From: WTXA01 sp964415195
GTDB lineage: Bacteria > Bacillota > TC1
NCBI GenBank assembly: GCA_964415195.1
Contig: CAYPYD010000001.1
Span: 310,001-374,000 of the forward strand
Direction: 5' to 3'
Length of the DNA stretch: 64,000 bases
How positions within the stretch are numbered: position 1 is the stretch's first letter; every line of letters begins with the position of its first letter. Shown here piece after piece: positions 26,844-36,192 of the stretch. The notes below the pieces were generated by a model. That model made no database searches, was not told the origin of the DNA, and saw nothing but the letters and a program-made list of their open reading frames with translations. The position numbers and the translations under genes were made by a program.

Positions 26844-27769
26844 TGAGCAGTTTTAAGAACCTTCGGATAGTAGACAATTTCTATCAGACATCAGCCTTCT
26901 TTCCAATGCCTACAGTCATGATAAGCACACTTACACCTGAAGGAGAAACCTCCCTTGGACCATATTCATTAATTCAGCCCTATTACATTGCAGGACGGGA
27001 TTATTACGCCATGCTACTATGCACTCGTAATTCCTCAAACACCGCTCAGCATCTATTACAATATGGAAAATGTGCTTTAAACTTCATCACCGATGAAAAA
27101 AAATACTTCAAAGAAGCTGTGCGACTTGGCTTTCCTGGGGATAAGCCCGAGGAGAAAATGAAAAACAGCATCTTTACACTCGAAGATGGTCAGATGACCA
27201 GCGAACACCCTGGGGAAAAGTTCCCCAAGGTTATCAAAGAAGCCTATCAGGTAATGGAATGTACCTGGATGAGTGAACTTGACAACGCTCAAAACGATAA
27301 ACCAGGTCTCCTTGAGGGCTACCCAGGACCATATCATGACTTCAACGGAATAACCAGTCAATATGGAGCTCATTTTATCCTGCGAGTCGACAAGATACTT
27401 ATGAAAGAGCGTTACTATAAGGCTATCATCAATGGAGTAAAGGCATCAGACTTTCCTTCAGTTCCAGTGGACTACGGTTATCGTGACAGCAAGTCCTTCT
27501 GGTATACACCCTTTAAAAGACCACGAACAGCGCCTCTAGCCAAGCGAGAGGCTAGTCTGTCATCAGTTAAGTACGCAGCAGATCGAGCTGATGATACTGT
27601 AAAATTTACTGATGAAGCTTGTATGAAACTACTAAAGGTACCTCGCATCTTCCTGCCAACTGCTTTAAAAGGCTGTGTGCAGTGGGCTAAGGCAAATAAC
27701 GTTAACCTTATTACCGGAGAACATATGGACATCATTAACGATAAGCGCAGTAAAGAAAAATCCAGATAA
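26843..27769 (+). CDS. Flavin reductase-like FMN-binding split-barrel protein
   Basis: A 308-residue soluble protein whose ATG shares one base with the stop of the MFS gene. The N-terminal pattern (AFFPMPTVMISTLTPEGETSLGPYS, then YAMLLCTRNSSNTAQHLLQYGKCALNF) matches the flavin reductase-like split-barrel family, which binds FMN and passes electrons from NAD(P)H to flavin. The C-terminal 100 residues are an extension that I do not recognise (FWYTPFKRPRTAP). Base composition is more balanced than in its neighbours. Its place between an exporter and a flavodoxin suggests the operon also handles redox modification of the exported compound. Confidence 0.7.
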   Translation: MSSFKNLRIVDNFYQTSAFFPMPTVMISTLTPEGETSLGPYSLIQPYYIAGRDYYAMLLCTRNSSNTAQHLLQYGKCALNFITDEKKYFKEAVRLGFPGDKPEEKMKNSIFTLEDGQMTSEHPGEKFPKVIKEAYQVMECTWMSELDNAQNDKPGLLEGYPGPYHDFNGITSQYGAHFILRVDKILMKERYYKAIINGVKASDFPSVPVDYGYRDSKSFWYTPFKRPRTAPLAKREASLSSVKYAADRADDTVKFTDEACMKLLKVPRIFLPTALKGCVQWAKANNVNLITGEHMDIINDKRSKEKSR

Positions 27770-27789
27770 CTGGAGAAAAGAGGAAGTAT

Positions 27790-28284
27790 ATGAAAACTGT
27801 AGTAATTTATTTTTCACTCGAAGGCAATACAAAATATATCGCAGAAGAAATTTCCAAAGAACTAAATGCAGATATAATACAATTAATACCAGTAAAAGAA
27901 TATCCGACAGGCAAAGTAAGTAAGTATTTTTGGGGAGGTAAAAGCACCACTTTTAAGGAGACTCCTAAGCTGGAATCATTTAAGTTTGATCCCGATATTT
28001 ACGACTTAGTTATATTGGGAACACCTATTTGGGCAGGTACATTTACACCACCACTTCGTTCATTTATAAAGAAAACTAAATTAACAGGTAAAAAAATAGC
28101 CATGTTTGCAACTTGTTCCGGTGGCTCAACAGAAAAATGCTTTAAACAATTGGAAAAAGAAATATCTGATGGTACTGTTCTTGCAACTATGGGATTCATT
28201 GATCCTCTTAAGAATGCAAATAGTGAAAATAGTAATAAAGTTGTTGAATTCTGTACGAAGCTAAAAACATATATGTCTAGATAG
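27790..28284 (+). CDS. Flavodoxin-family protein
   Basis: A 164-residue flavodoxin-fold protein. The FMN phosphate loop is SLEGNTKYIAEEI (residues 9-21), the second loop has LGTPIWAGTFTPPLRSFI, and the third is FATCSGGSTEKCF. This group (flavodoxin/NAD(P)H-quinone-like) carries electrons with FMN in the cytosol. It is the last gene of the marR operon, 20 bp after the flavin-reductase-like gene, with an AGAGGAAG site; the pair could form a small electron-transfer chain. Confidence 0.85.
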   Translation: MKTVVIYFSLEGNTKYIAEEISKELNADIIQLIPVKEYPTGKVSKYFWGGKSTTFKETPKLESFKFDPDIYDLVILGTPIWAGTFTPPLRSFIKKTKLTGKKIAMFATCSGGSTEKCFKQLEKEISDGTVLATMGFIDPLKNANSENSNKVVEFCTKLKTYMSR

Positions 28285-28398
28285 AAGGTTATAAACTCAA
28301 CACAAAATTAAAAAAAACATCTCATGGAAATATTAAATTTAATTTTAATATCATATTATGTTTGGTATAATTAATTTAACAAATTTTGGGGGTGGAAT

Positions 28399-29664
28399 AT
28401 GAAAAACAATATTATAAAAGAAATAACAACAAAATTATCTGAATATGGAATAGAATACAATGAAGGTGGAGATACAGACTTAAGTATTAACAAAGAGTTT
28501 CTTGACGCCAAATGGAGTACAGGAGACAAAAAAATAAAATACGAAAGCAATATCCTAATAAATGATCAGGAAAAAACAATATATATGTACGAAAAGACCA
28601 CGGAAATTGGTAAGGGACTATCCCTTGGCGGAGGTGTTGATTCTTCATTCCAAAGTGGTACTACACTCTATCGTAAAGTGAAGAGTATTCAATATGGACC
28701 TGAGGGTAAAGCTTATGATATAGAACTTGACCTTGGCGCAATACCTAAGGCAGTAAAGGATATAGCCAAGAAATATGAATATAAGTTCAAGACAGTAATC
28801 ATGAAGAAAAAGGCTATGTATCCAACTGGAAGTGCAGCAGGTAAAAGTGTTGCAAGTAGTGTTGTAAGTAATATTGAAGGAAGTAACACTAAAGATAGTA
28901 AAGTTGTACAAAAATTTGACATAAATAGTATCCCTAAGAGTTCTTTAATAGGTCTTGGAATATTGGGTGTAGTTGTTGCTCTACTTTATATTTTGATGGA
29001 AGTCACAATTATCGGTTGGATTTTAGCTCTTGTTTCATTTGGCTTGTTGTTCTACTATTTTTATTCCCATCCTTTATTAAATGTTGTTTTGAAGGTAGTT
29101 ATTTTGGTAGTTTCCCTGATAGTTCTGTTTATAGTTGGGGCTATGTCTTCAAATATGGATACCAATAGCGTAGCAGATAAGAATGGGAACCAAGTTGTTG
29201 AAAAGGCTGATGAAGATAAAGAAGAAAGTACTGTTGACAACTCCAAGACAGTTGTTGGCATAAACTTGGCCAAGCCTGCTAATTGGGATTTAGTAGGTCA
29301 AAATGGCAAGGTTCTATATAGTTATCGTAAGAGTGATTTGAGTACTGTTGTTGTTATGAGTCTGACTTCTGTTGATCAGAAAATTTATAAACAAAAAGAG
29401 ATATCGAAGGAAGATATTACTAGTACTACTGTTGCTAAGGTTAGTAGTTTTGAGAAGATTAAGATTGGTGATTGGAATGCAGTTAAGATACTAGGTGATG
29501 ATACAACTGGTACTGGTGGAAATTATGTTTATATATATTTTATTGATCTTCCTGGTTATACTGATGTTTCAATTATGGCTTATGGTCGTACTTTGGAGGA
29601 AGCTAATACAGTTGCTAGTGAGTGGGAAGGTTTTCTTCCAGGTTTGCAGTTGGAGTTTCAATAG
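28399..29664 (+). CDS. Membrane protein with cytosolic and outer domains, function unknown
   Basis: A 421-residue protein after a GGGGGTGG site. Residues 1-140 form a soluble domain with an IxYESNILINDQEKTIYMYEKT beta pattern, followed by a Ser-rich linker. Three membrane segments lie at about 182-200, 203-222 and 227-248, then an acidic linker and a C-terminal domain of about 135 residues (PANWDLVGQNGKVLYSYRKSDLSTVVVM...) that should lie on the other side of the membrane. I do not recognise the family. The PAP2 phosphatase starts directly after the stop, so the two are probably one operon. Confidence 0.6.
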   Translation: MKNNIIKEITTKLSEYGIEYNEGGDTDLSINKEFLDAKWSTGDKKIKYESNILINDQEKTIYMYEKTTEIGKGLSLGGGVDSSFQSGTTLYRKVKSIQYGPEGKAYDIELDLGAIPKAVKDIAKKYEYKFKTVIMKKKAMYPTGSAAGKSVASSVVSNIEGSNTKDSKVVQKFDINSIPKSSLIGLGILGVVVALLYILMEVTIIGWILALVSFGLLFYYFYSHPLLNVVLKVVILVVSLIVLFIVGAMSSNMDTNSVADKNGNQVVEKADEDKEESTVDNSKTVVGINLAKPANWDLVGQNGKVLYSYRKSDLSTVVVMSLTSVDQKIYKQKEISKEDITSTTVAKVSSFEKIKIGDWNAVKILGDDTTGTGGNYVYIYFIDLPGYTDVSIMAYGRTLEEANTVASEWEGFLPGLQLEFQ

Positions 29665-30216
29665 GTGTTTACATATTTATATGATCTAGATAAAGGAATA
29701 TTGTTCTTTATTCATACATATTTGCATTTTCCTTTTTTGGATAAGTTTATGATTCTGGCAACTCATGCAGGTGATAAGGGTTTGGTATGGTTGTTGATTG
29801 TTGCTGTCTTGTTGTTTAATAGGAAGTATAGATATGTTGGGGTTTTGACTTTGGTAGCCTTGGCTTTAAATGCTCTTATTGGTGAACAGTTTTTGAAATA
29901 TATTTTTCAAAGACCAAGGCCTTATACTGATTTTCCTTTTGTTGATTTGTTAGTAGGTAAGTATAGAACTTTTTCCTTTCCATCTGGACATACCGCATCT
30001 TCTTTTGCTGCAGCCTTTATTTTAAGCAAGTACTTGAAGAAGTATTCATTGGTTTTTTGGAGTATGGCTGTTGTGATTTCTTTTTCTAGGGTGTATCTTT
30101 TTATGCATTATCCTAGTGATGTGCTTGGGGGAATTATTCTTGGGTTGTTTTGTGGGGTGTTGGTTTCATATCTTTTTGAACACAAATTCAAGGATAAGCA
30201 TAAGGTATTAGATTAA
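29665..30216 (+). CDS. PAP2-family lipid phosphatase
   Basis: A 183-residue membrane protein starting with GTG right after the previous stop, with GGAG 11 bases upstream. All three PAP2 motifs are present: Lys78-x6-Arg85-Pro86, PSGH (106-109) and Ser141-Arg142-x5-His148-x3-Asp152. It should remove phosphate from a lipid such as undecaprenyl pyrophosphate or phosphatidic acid at the outer face of the membrane. Five to six membrane segments are visible. BacA-like undecaprenyl pyrophosphate phosphatase activity is possible but not shown by sequence. Confidence 0.85.
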   Translation: MFTYLYDLDKGILFFIHTYLHFPFLDKFMILATHAGDKGLVWLLIVAVLLFNRKYRYVGVLTLVALALNALIGEQFLKYIFQRPRPYTDFPFVDLLVGKYRTFSFPSGHTASSFAAAFILSKYLKKYSLVFWSMAVVISFSRVYLFMHYPSDVLGGIILGLFCGVLVSYLFEHKFKDKHKVLD

Positions 30217-30260
30217 ACAAATAAATAAATTAAATAAATGAATTATAAATTTATAATATA

Positions 30261-30291
30261 GTAGAGCACCTCAGAATCTGAGGTGCTCTAC
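30261..30291. terminator. Long perfect hairpin, probable terminator
   Basis: Fifteen-base arms GTAGAGCACCTCAGA / TCTGAGGTGCTCTAC around a single base. There is no long T tract, so it may act as a terminator in either direction or as a mRNA-stabilising hairpin. Confidence 0.7.
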
Positions 30292-30461
30292 TATTTAGTT
30301 GAAATATTTTAAAATTTTTATTGTAATTCCAAATGGTTAAGTCTATAATAAGGTTAGATAGTGATATGGAAATATTCCATGTATATATGGAATTAATTAA
30401 TATAAAAAGTGAATAATATATACTATAAGATAATTGTTCAGTAGTGGGGAGTGGTGTATCT

Positions 30462-30656
30462 GTGAAGAATAAAAAGATGAAAATAGCAAGGATTGAAAGT
30501 GATGTTTCACAAGAGCAGTTGGCGAATATTGTAGGAGTTACCAGGCAGACAATAAGTCTTATAGAATCAGGAACATATAATCCGTCATTAAAATTGTGTG
30601 TTGATATTTGCAAGGCACTTAATAAAACATTAAATGACTTATTTTGGGAGGTATGA
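30462..30656 (+). CDS. Small XRE-family HTH regulator
   Basis: A 64-residue single-domain Cro/C1-type regulator. The GTG at 30462 is preceded by GGGGAGTGG. The helix-turn-helix reads VSQEQLANIVGVTRQTISLIESGTYNPSL, very close to the short YozG-like regulators of Gram-positives, which usually sit beside a small membrane protein. That is the case here: the next gene starts three bases after this stop and encodes a DUF2178-like membrane protein. The pair probably responds to envelope or membrane stress. Confidence 0.85.
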   Translation: MKNKKMKIARIESDVSQEQLANIVGVTRQTISLIESGTYNPSLKLCVDICKALNKTLNDLFWEV

Positions 30657-30658
30657 TT

Positions 30659-31123
30659 ATGAACGTTAATAAAATAGTTAAGGAAGCAAGGGTTATTATG
30701 ATTGTGGGCTTAGTAATTGGTTTTCTATTACTTGGTTTAGGTATTGTTTTTAATATTTTGGATGTGGGCTTTATAGAGAATAAGAGAGCTTTGATTGGTT
30801 TGTCCTTTATACCTTTTAGTATAGCTATAATTTATTTTATTAAGCTTTCAGGAATAAGGAAGACTCCAGATAAGATGAAGAATATTATCATTACTGAAAA
30901 TGATGAAAGGCTTGTGGCTTTAAAGAATGAAGCTGATGCTGTAGCTTTTAAGATTGTTCAAGGGGCTATTTTTTTAAGCTATATGGGTTATACCTTATTG
31001 GTTCCTGAGGATATTTTTGAATCTGTGGGTTGGTGGATTTTAATGGGTCTTCTTTTTATTGCCTTCATGTCTCAAGGTATACTAGCTGCAAGGGCAATGA
31101 AGAATCCTAAGTCTGAAGAATAG
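30659..31123 (+). CDS. DUF2178-like small membrane protein
   Basis: A 154-residue protein with start at 30659 (MNVNK), since GGGAGG ends seven bases earlier; an ATG six bases upstream is possible. Four hydrophobic stretches (about 14-36, 47-64, 97-115, 123-141) and the middle cytosolic segment IITENDERLVALKNEADAVA, including the NDERL pattern, match the DUF2178/YozB-like family linked to XRE regulators. Function is not known in any member that I can recall. It is translationally coupled to the regulator. Confidence 0.75.
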   Translation: MNVNKIVKEARVIMIVGLVIGFLLLGLGIVFNILDVGFIENKRALIGLSFIPFSIAIIYFIKLSGIRKTPDKMKNIIITENDERLVALKNEADAVAFKIVQGAIFLSYMGYTLLVPEDIFESVGWWILMGLLFIAFMSQGILAARAMKNPKSEE

Positions 31124-31177
31124 TAAAACTTTTGATAAGTATATATTTAATGAACTTGCATGAATTTAGAATAAAAA

Positions 31178-31207
31178 TTGACATTAATAACAGTGATTGT
31201 ATATTAT
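31178..31207 (+). promoter_or_regulatory. Sigma-A-type promoter of membrane diguanylate cyclase
   Basis: -35 TTGACA (31178-31183), 18-base spacer, -10 TATTAT (31202-31207), about 54 bp upstream of the start codon. Confidence 0.65.
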
Positions 31208-31260
31208 AAATATATATTCTTTACACAAAATAACAACAATACCATTAGGAGACAGAATCA

Positions 31261-32829
31261 ATGATACTTAACCAGGAAAAGATTAATAAGAACAAACCCC
31301 TTATTTATGCAACATTAGCGTTGACAATATATATGGTAGTTTATTATATAATGCTTAATATCCTGAAAAATCAAGCACTGATCATATTTAGTGATATCAT
31401 GGGAATCTTGGGACTTATACTAAGTCTCCTAATAATGATATATGCCATCAACAGACACACTTCCAAAAGCAAAAAAGAAATGTGGACTATATTCGCAATT
31501 GGCATATTTTTCTATATTCTCGCAGATAGTGTCTGGTTTATAAGTGAAACAATGAACAATCTAGAATCATACTTGCTTATTACAGACATTTTATATACCA
31601 TTCAGTCAATATTATTTATTGTAGCTCTATATAAATTTGCCTTCCGAAAAAGTAATCCAAGAAGAATAATTAAGAGCATCGATATATTAATAGGATTAAT
31701 GTTAATAATCATGTTAGAGTTGAAGTATTTAATCATACCAGTATTAAAACTAACCATTCAAAACGGACTATTATCATATCTGTTCCTAATTTATCCAATT
31801 ACAGATTTAATTATGCTTATCATCCTTATTATGATGGTCATTAGACCCACAGACCAAAAGATGATAAAAATAACTAGACTTATGCTAATACCAATTATAA
31901 TAAATATAATTATTGATCAAGTCTATGTTATAGAAGCAATAAATAATAATTACAGTTCTGGTAGCTGGCTAGATCCCCTATGGCCACTGGCAACCTGGCT
32001 TCTGGCAATAATAGCATTAATTTCATTAGAACAAAACACCATAGTTACAGAAAATGAAGAAGATAATGTAGATATTCTAGGTGTTAGTCAATCAATAAGA
32101 AATGCTACTGTAATAATGTTCTATATCGCTTTTTTACTATTTGGAGTTTATGTTTTCAGCAGGTATTTGATTATTGATGTTTTATCAGTCGGTTTCCTTC
32201 TAATTGTAGCTATATTAATTATTAGAGATATGTTTTATTCAGTTAATATGGCCAAGTTGTTTGAAAAAATTAAAGTAGTAAACAAGGATCTGGAAATTGT
32301 TAATGAGAAACTTGATGTTGAGTCAAAGACAGACTTTATGACAGGACTGAACAATAGAAGACAGATAATGAATTTATACTCTCATCTAAAAAAACATGCA
32401 TTAAAAGAAAACAAACTGTTATCAGTTATAATGATTGATATTGATTACTTCAAGAAAATTAATGATAAATATGGACACGAAGCAGGAGATAAGGTGTTAA
32501 AAAAAGTATCTGAATTACTTCTAGAAAATACTAGAGGAAATGATCATGTTGGCCGCTTTGGTGGAGAGGAATTTATGATACTTATGCCTGACTGTAATAG
32601 GGATAAGGCTTATGGACTTGCAGAAAGAATCAGGATGAAAATAGAAGAGACTCCTATTACAATTGATAACTCAGGAACACAGGTGAATGTTACAATAAGT
32701 GTAGGTATATCATGTCTAGATTCAAGAATTCAGAATAATAAAGATACAATAAGCGAAGCAGATAAAGCATTATATGTTGCTAAGGAAAAAGGTCGTAACC
32801 AGGTAATAAACTTTAATGTTGCCACTTAA
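31261..32829 (+). CDS. Membrane diguanylate cyclase (GGDEF, GGEEF with I-site)
   Basis: A 522-residue protein. Residues 1-330 hold about ten hydrophobic stretches (sensor membrane domain), then a short coiled region (EKIKVVNKDLEIVNEKLD) and a complete GGDEF domain from about 355. The active-site motif is Gly434-Gly-Glu-Glu-Phe438, and Arg425-x-x-Asp428 five residues before it is the inhibitory I-site that binds c-di-GMP. It should make c-di-GMP from two GTP with product feedback. NRR (DFMTGLNNRR) and DxDxFK (DIDYFKKIND) are intact. It is monocistronic, with its own promoter and a terminator. Confidence 0.9.
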   Translation: MILNQEKINKNKPLIYATLALTIYMVVYYIMLNILKNQALIIFSDIMGILGLILSLLIMIYAINRHTSKSKKEMWTIFAIGIFFYILADSVWFISETMNNLESYLLITDILYTIQSILFIVALYKFAFRKSNPRRIIKSIDILIGLMLIIMLELKYLIIPVLKLTIQNGLLSYLFLIYPITDLIMLIILIMMVIRPTDQKMIKITRLMLIPIIINIIIDQVYVIEAINNNYSSGSWLDPLWPLATWLLAIIALISLEQNTIVTENEEDNVDILGVSQSIRNATVIMFYIAFLLFGVYVFSRYLIIDVLSVGFLLIVAILIIRDMFYSVNMAKLFEKIKVVNKDLEIVNEKLDVESKTDFMTGLNNRRQIMNLYSHLKKHALKENKLLSVIMIDIDYFKKINDKYGHEAGDKVLKKVSELLLENTRGNDHVGRFGGEEFMILMPDCNRDKAYGLAERIRMKIEETPITIDNSGTQVNVTISVGISCLDSRIQNNKDTISEADKALYVAKEKGRNQVINFNVAT

Positions 32830-32832
32830 AAT

Positions 32833-32866
32833 AATAGCCTCCATGGTATAAACCAAGGAGGCTATT
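32833..32866. terminator. Bidirectional terminator between convergent genes
   Basis: Inverted repeat AATAGCCTCC / GGAGGCTATT with an inner TGG / CCA pairing, followed by TTTAAT on one side and ATAAT on the other. Confidence 0.8.
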
Positions 32867-32880
32867 TTAATATCCGATAA

Positions 32881-34365
32881 TTATTGTTGTAATTCAAACT
32901 TCAAATCATTAATAGTTGCTTCTTGCTCTGCTATTTTTGTCTCAAGATTCTGTATCTTGGCTTCATAATCACTGACAAGATTATAATGAACATTCAAGGC
33001 TTCATTATTAGCCTTTAGTTTTTCAATGTTTTCTTTAGTAGTATAGATTTTTATATCCTTTAATTGACTATTCTGATTTAGTAATTTCTTATCATTTAAG
33101 TAGTTAATTGATTCTTTCATCATCTTGAAGATCTCAGGGCTTTCACTAAAAATATATAGTTGTTTGTATTCAGCTTCATCATATATATTATAAGATGAAG
33201 TGCTATACCTATTTGTTAAGTATTCGATCTTAATATTTTGGTTGTTGCTTTCAATATATTCAATACTATTACCTATAGTATTGTTGATAACTAATTTATC
33301 ATTCATTTCTACTTCCATTGACTGGGTTACCATTAACTCTTTACCGTCACTGATTTCAAAGTCTAAAGAACCAATAAACATTAGTCCAGAACCAACTCCG
33401 GCAATTATTAAACTTATAAGGAAGGTCCAGATCATTATTTTCTTTTTGTTTTGTCTGTTGAAGACAAAGTTGAGTAGTATTAGTTCTACTATTACTGTTA
33501 TTGCTATGGCAGCGAGTAGGGTAACTAAGGTACCGAAGAAGAATACTCCAGTTTTTGCTATTAGAAAGGATAGTACTACACCTACTACTAAGCTAATAAG
33601 TATAAATGCTATGAATATTAGTGTTATAAGAGCCCAGATTTTTATTAAGCCTACTATTGCCTTTAGTAGTCCGTTAATGAATTTATATTCACTATGCTTA
33701 GGGTCTCTTAGTATAATTTTTTCACTTTTTTGTTTTGGTTCTAATGTTGTGTTAGTCGATGTTTCTATTTCTATCTCATTTACAATTTCAATTTCATTGT
33801 TATCTGTAGCAATTTCATAGTAGTCTATGTATCTAGTTTTGAATATATGGAGCCAGATTATGATTCCGATGATTAGGGTTACTACATCGTAGATTGATTG
33901 TGCTATGGAGGATAGTACCTGGTATATTTTGTCTGGTAGTATTTGTATTATGTTATTGAATAGGCTATTAAATACAGTGCCTATGATGCCAAATGTTATT
34001 AGCAGTAATGCTATAATTATGGCTTGTTCGAATAGACATTTTAGTTTTGTTTTTGTATTAAAGCTTAAGAACATGTTGAAGGTTTTGCTTATAAAGTTTA
34101 GGAAGTCATCTATGTATTTGTTAATGTTGTTTTTTGTTTGTTGTTCTGATTTGATTTCTCTTATGTCGTTGTTTAGCAGGTCATTTATATCCAAATTGAA
34201 TCTGTTACAAATCTGTAGTATCTTATCCATTTCAGGGTAGGTGTTTCCTGATTCCCATTTGGAGATGGCTTGTCTGGATACTTTTAGTTCTTCTGCTAAT
34301 TGTTCTTGTGAAAGATTATGATCTTTTCTTATCTTCTTGAGATTTTCTGCTAGTTTTTTATTCAT
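32881..34365 (-). CDS. XRE-type regulator fused to a multi-pass membrane domain
   Basis: A 494-residue protein. Residues 1-65 are a Cro/C1 helix-turn-helix (LSQEQLAEELKVSRQAISKWESGNTYPEMDKI). Two separated groups of hydrophobic segments follow (about 105-180 and 235-345). The C-terminal 150 residues are an outer or cytosolic domain ending in a predicted coiled coil (residues about 465-494, alternating Leu/Ile with Glu/Lys). Membrane-bound XRE proteins of this type are common in Clostridia and are thought to sense the envelope. The start follows AGAAGGAGAA. The 5' region on the opposite side carries GGTTG/CAACC repeats (34418-34466) that could be an operator. Confidence 0.8.
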   Translation of the reverse strand: MNKKLAENLKKIRKDHNLSQEQLAEELKVSRQAISKWESGNTYPEMDKILQICNRFNLDINDLLNNDIREIKSEQQTKNNINKYIDDFLNFISKTFNMFLSFNTKTKLKCLFEQAIIIALLLITFGIIGTVFNSLFNNIIQILPDKIYQVLSSIAQSIYDVVTLIIGIIIWLHIFKTRYIDYYEIATDNNEIEIVNEIEIETSTNTTLEPKQKSEKIILRDPKHSEYKFINGLLKAIVGLIKIWALITLIFIAFILISLVVGVVLSFLIAKTGVFFFGTLVTLLAAIAITVIVELILLNFVFNRQNKKKIMIWTFLISLIIAGVGSGLMFIGSLDFEISDGKELMVTQSMEVEMNDKLVINNTIGNSIEYIESNNQNIKIEYLTNRYSTSSYNIYDEAEYKQLYIFSESPEIFKMMKESINYLNDKKLLNQNSQLKDIKIYTTKENIEKLKANNEALNVHYNLVSDYEAKIQNLETKIAEQEATINDLKFELQQ

Positions 34366-34559
34366 CTGTTTTCTCCTTCTATGAGTTATCTTTACAAGAC
34401 AATAGTATAATTTCTAATGGTTGCAAACTACCAACTTCTGGTTGTTTTTTGTATAAAGTTGGTTGCATCCCACTTATTATACTATAAATACAACAAAAAC
34501 AATCATTTTGAGCTACTTGGAAAAATTTCAGATCCTATTTTTTAATTTGTAAATTCAAC

Positions 34560-34588
34560 TTGCATTTTAAATTTCATTGGGTTAATAT
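34560..34588 (+). promoter_or_regulatory. Promoter of ALDH-LacI-ADH operon
   Basis: -35 TTGCAT (34560-34565), 17-base spacer, -10 TAATAT (34583-34588), directly before the LacI-type palindrome. Confidence 0.65.
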
Positions 34589-34595
34589 TGATATA

Positions 34596-34609
34596 TGGAA
34601 CCGGTTCCA
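34596..34609 (+). promoter_or_regulatory. LacI-type operator
   Basis: Perfect 14-base palindrome TGGAACCGGTTCCA with the central CG of LacI-family operators. It starts seven bases after the -10 box, so it should cover the transcription start and block it. The LacI gene in the same operon is the natural ligand-controlled repressor. Confidence 0.8.
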
Positions 34610-34717
34610 AATTACCTCGGCAATCATATTCTAACCAATAGTTATTTAGAAATATTTGAAACAACTATGTATTTAGAATATTTAATATACAACAGATGAA
34701 AGGAGCTAAAGAAAAAA

Positions 34718-36181
34718 ATGAACTATGTAATCGGAAGTTATCAAAACTATGTAGGCGGAGAATGGGTTGAACCAAAAAGTGGAGAATACAAAGAACAACA
34801 CTCCACCATCGACGGAACAGCAGTATCAAAATGCCCAATGTCAGGAATGAAAGACGTGGAGGAGGCAGTAGGAGTTGCCAAGTCAGCATTCGAAATGGCA
34901 GATTGGGCCAATAACCCAAGAAAACGCTCCAAAGCCCTATTATGCTGGGCTGCTAAGATTAAGGAAAATATAAACGAACTAGCCACTGCCCTAAGCTGGC
35001 AAGTAGGCAAACCATTTAAGGAAAGTTTCGGAGAAATGATGGGAGCCATCGGCTACCTGGAATACTATGCAGGAGCAACACGTACCCTGTATGGTGCAAC
35101 AACCTCCATAGATGAATACACAACCTCAATACTAGCAAGAGAACCAGTAGGAGTAATAGGCGTTATAGTACCATGGAACTACCCAATCACCCTCCTAATG
35201 AGAGACATGGCCCCAGCACTAGCAGCAGGAAACACCTGCATCGTCAAACCAGCAGAACAAACCTCAGGCATAACCATGAAGGTAATTGCTTTATTGGAAG
35301 GTATTCCGGAGTTTCCTGCTGGAGTAGTCAATGCCATCTGCGGTAAAGGCTCCCTTATAGGGAACGCTTTGGTTAAACACCAAGACGTAGACATGATAGA
35401 CTTCACCGGAAGTGTAGAAGTCGGCAAAGACATAATGGAACACGCCGCAGCAACAATGAAAAAACTATCCTTAGAACTAGGCGGCAAATCAGCCAGCATA
35501 ATCTTTGCAGACGCTGATCTAGAAAAAGCACTACCATATGCCATAAAAAGCATCTTCACCAACGCAGGACAACTATGCACCTCAGCCTCAAGGATTCTAG
35601 TAGAAGAATCAATAGCCGAGGACTTCATTAGTAGATTAAAAACTATGGCCGAAGCCTTAGTAGTAGGTAACCCCCTAGATCAAACAACAGAAATGGGAGC
35701 AATGAACACCCCGGTCCAAATGGAAACTGTACTAAAATATATTAAGATAGGTAAGAAAGAAGGTAAGTTACTAACTGGAGGTTATCGTTTAGAAGAAGAT
35801 GGCTTAGACAAAGGCTACTTTATAGCACCAACCATTTTCTTAGATCTACCATTTAAATCAAAGTTAGTACAAGAAGAAATCTTTGGACCAGTACTCTGTA
35901 TCCATACCTTTAGCAGTGAGGCAGAGGCAGTAGAGTTGGCTAACGGAACACGCTTTGGCCTAGCTTCAGGTGTCTGGACCAAGGATATCGACAAAGCCAT
36001 GAGAGTCAGCAGAAAAATGAGAGCAGGAACTACCTGGGTCAACTGCTATAACCGCCTAATGCCTGAATGTGAAACAGGAGGCTACAAGGAAAGCGGAATA
36101 GACAGAGCCGGAGGTATTGAAGGAATAAATAAGTTTACAGAAGTTAAACATGTGTGCATAGACTATGCCCCAGGTGTTTAA
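34718..36181 (+). CDS. Aldehyde dehydrogenase (betaine-aldehyde type)
   Basis: A 487-residue NAD(P)-dependent aldehyde dehydrogenase of usual length. The cofactor loop FTGSVEVGK, the general base Glu253 (SLELGGKS) and catalytic Cys287 (GQLCTSASR) are present, together with PWNYPITLLMRD and EIFGPVLCI. It should oxidise an aldehyde to its acid; similarity to BADH-type sequences does not fix the substrate. It is the first gene of a three-gene operon with a LacI repressor and an iron-dependent alcohol dehydrogenase, 11 bp before lacI. The promoter carries a LacI palindrome. The likely unit is an alcohol-to-acid oxidation pathway induced by its substrate. Confidence 0.9.
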   Translation: MNYVIGSYQNYVGGEWVEPKSGEYKEQHSTIDGTAVSKCPMSGMKDVEEAVGVAKSAFEMADWANNPRKRSKALLCWAAKIKENINELATALSWQVGKPFKESFGEMMGAIGYLEYYAGATRTLYGATTSIDEYTTSILAREPVGVIGVIVPWNYPITLLMRDMAPALAAGNTCIVKPAEQTSGITMKVIALLEGIPEFPAGVVNAICGKGSLIGNALVKHQDVDMIDFTGSVEVGKDIMEHAAATMKKLSLELGGKSASIIFADADLEKALPYAIKSIFTNAGQLCTSASRILVEESIAEDFISRLKTMAEALVVGNPLDQTTEMGAMNTPVQMETVLKYIKIGKKEGKLLTGGYRLEEDGLDKGYFIAPTIFLDLPFKSKLVQEEIFGPVLCIHTFSSEAEAVELANGTRFGLASGVWTKDIDKAMRVSRKMRAGTTWVNCYNRLMPECETGGYKESGIDRAGGIEGINKFTEVKHVCIDYAPGV

Positions 36182-36192
36182 AAGGAGAATAG

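Larger units (their letters stand above)
34366..34717. other. Intergenic region between divergent XRE gene and ALDH operon
   Basis: A gene-free stretch of 352 bp. The left part holds A/T-rich sequence with three copies of a GGTTG element (34419-34423, 34440-34444, 34460-34464), possibly the operator of the XRE gene. The right part holds the promoter and operator of the aldehyde dehydrogenase operon. I see no small gene or RNA in it. Confidence 0.55.
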
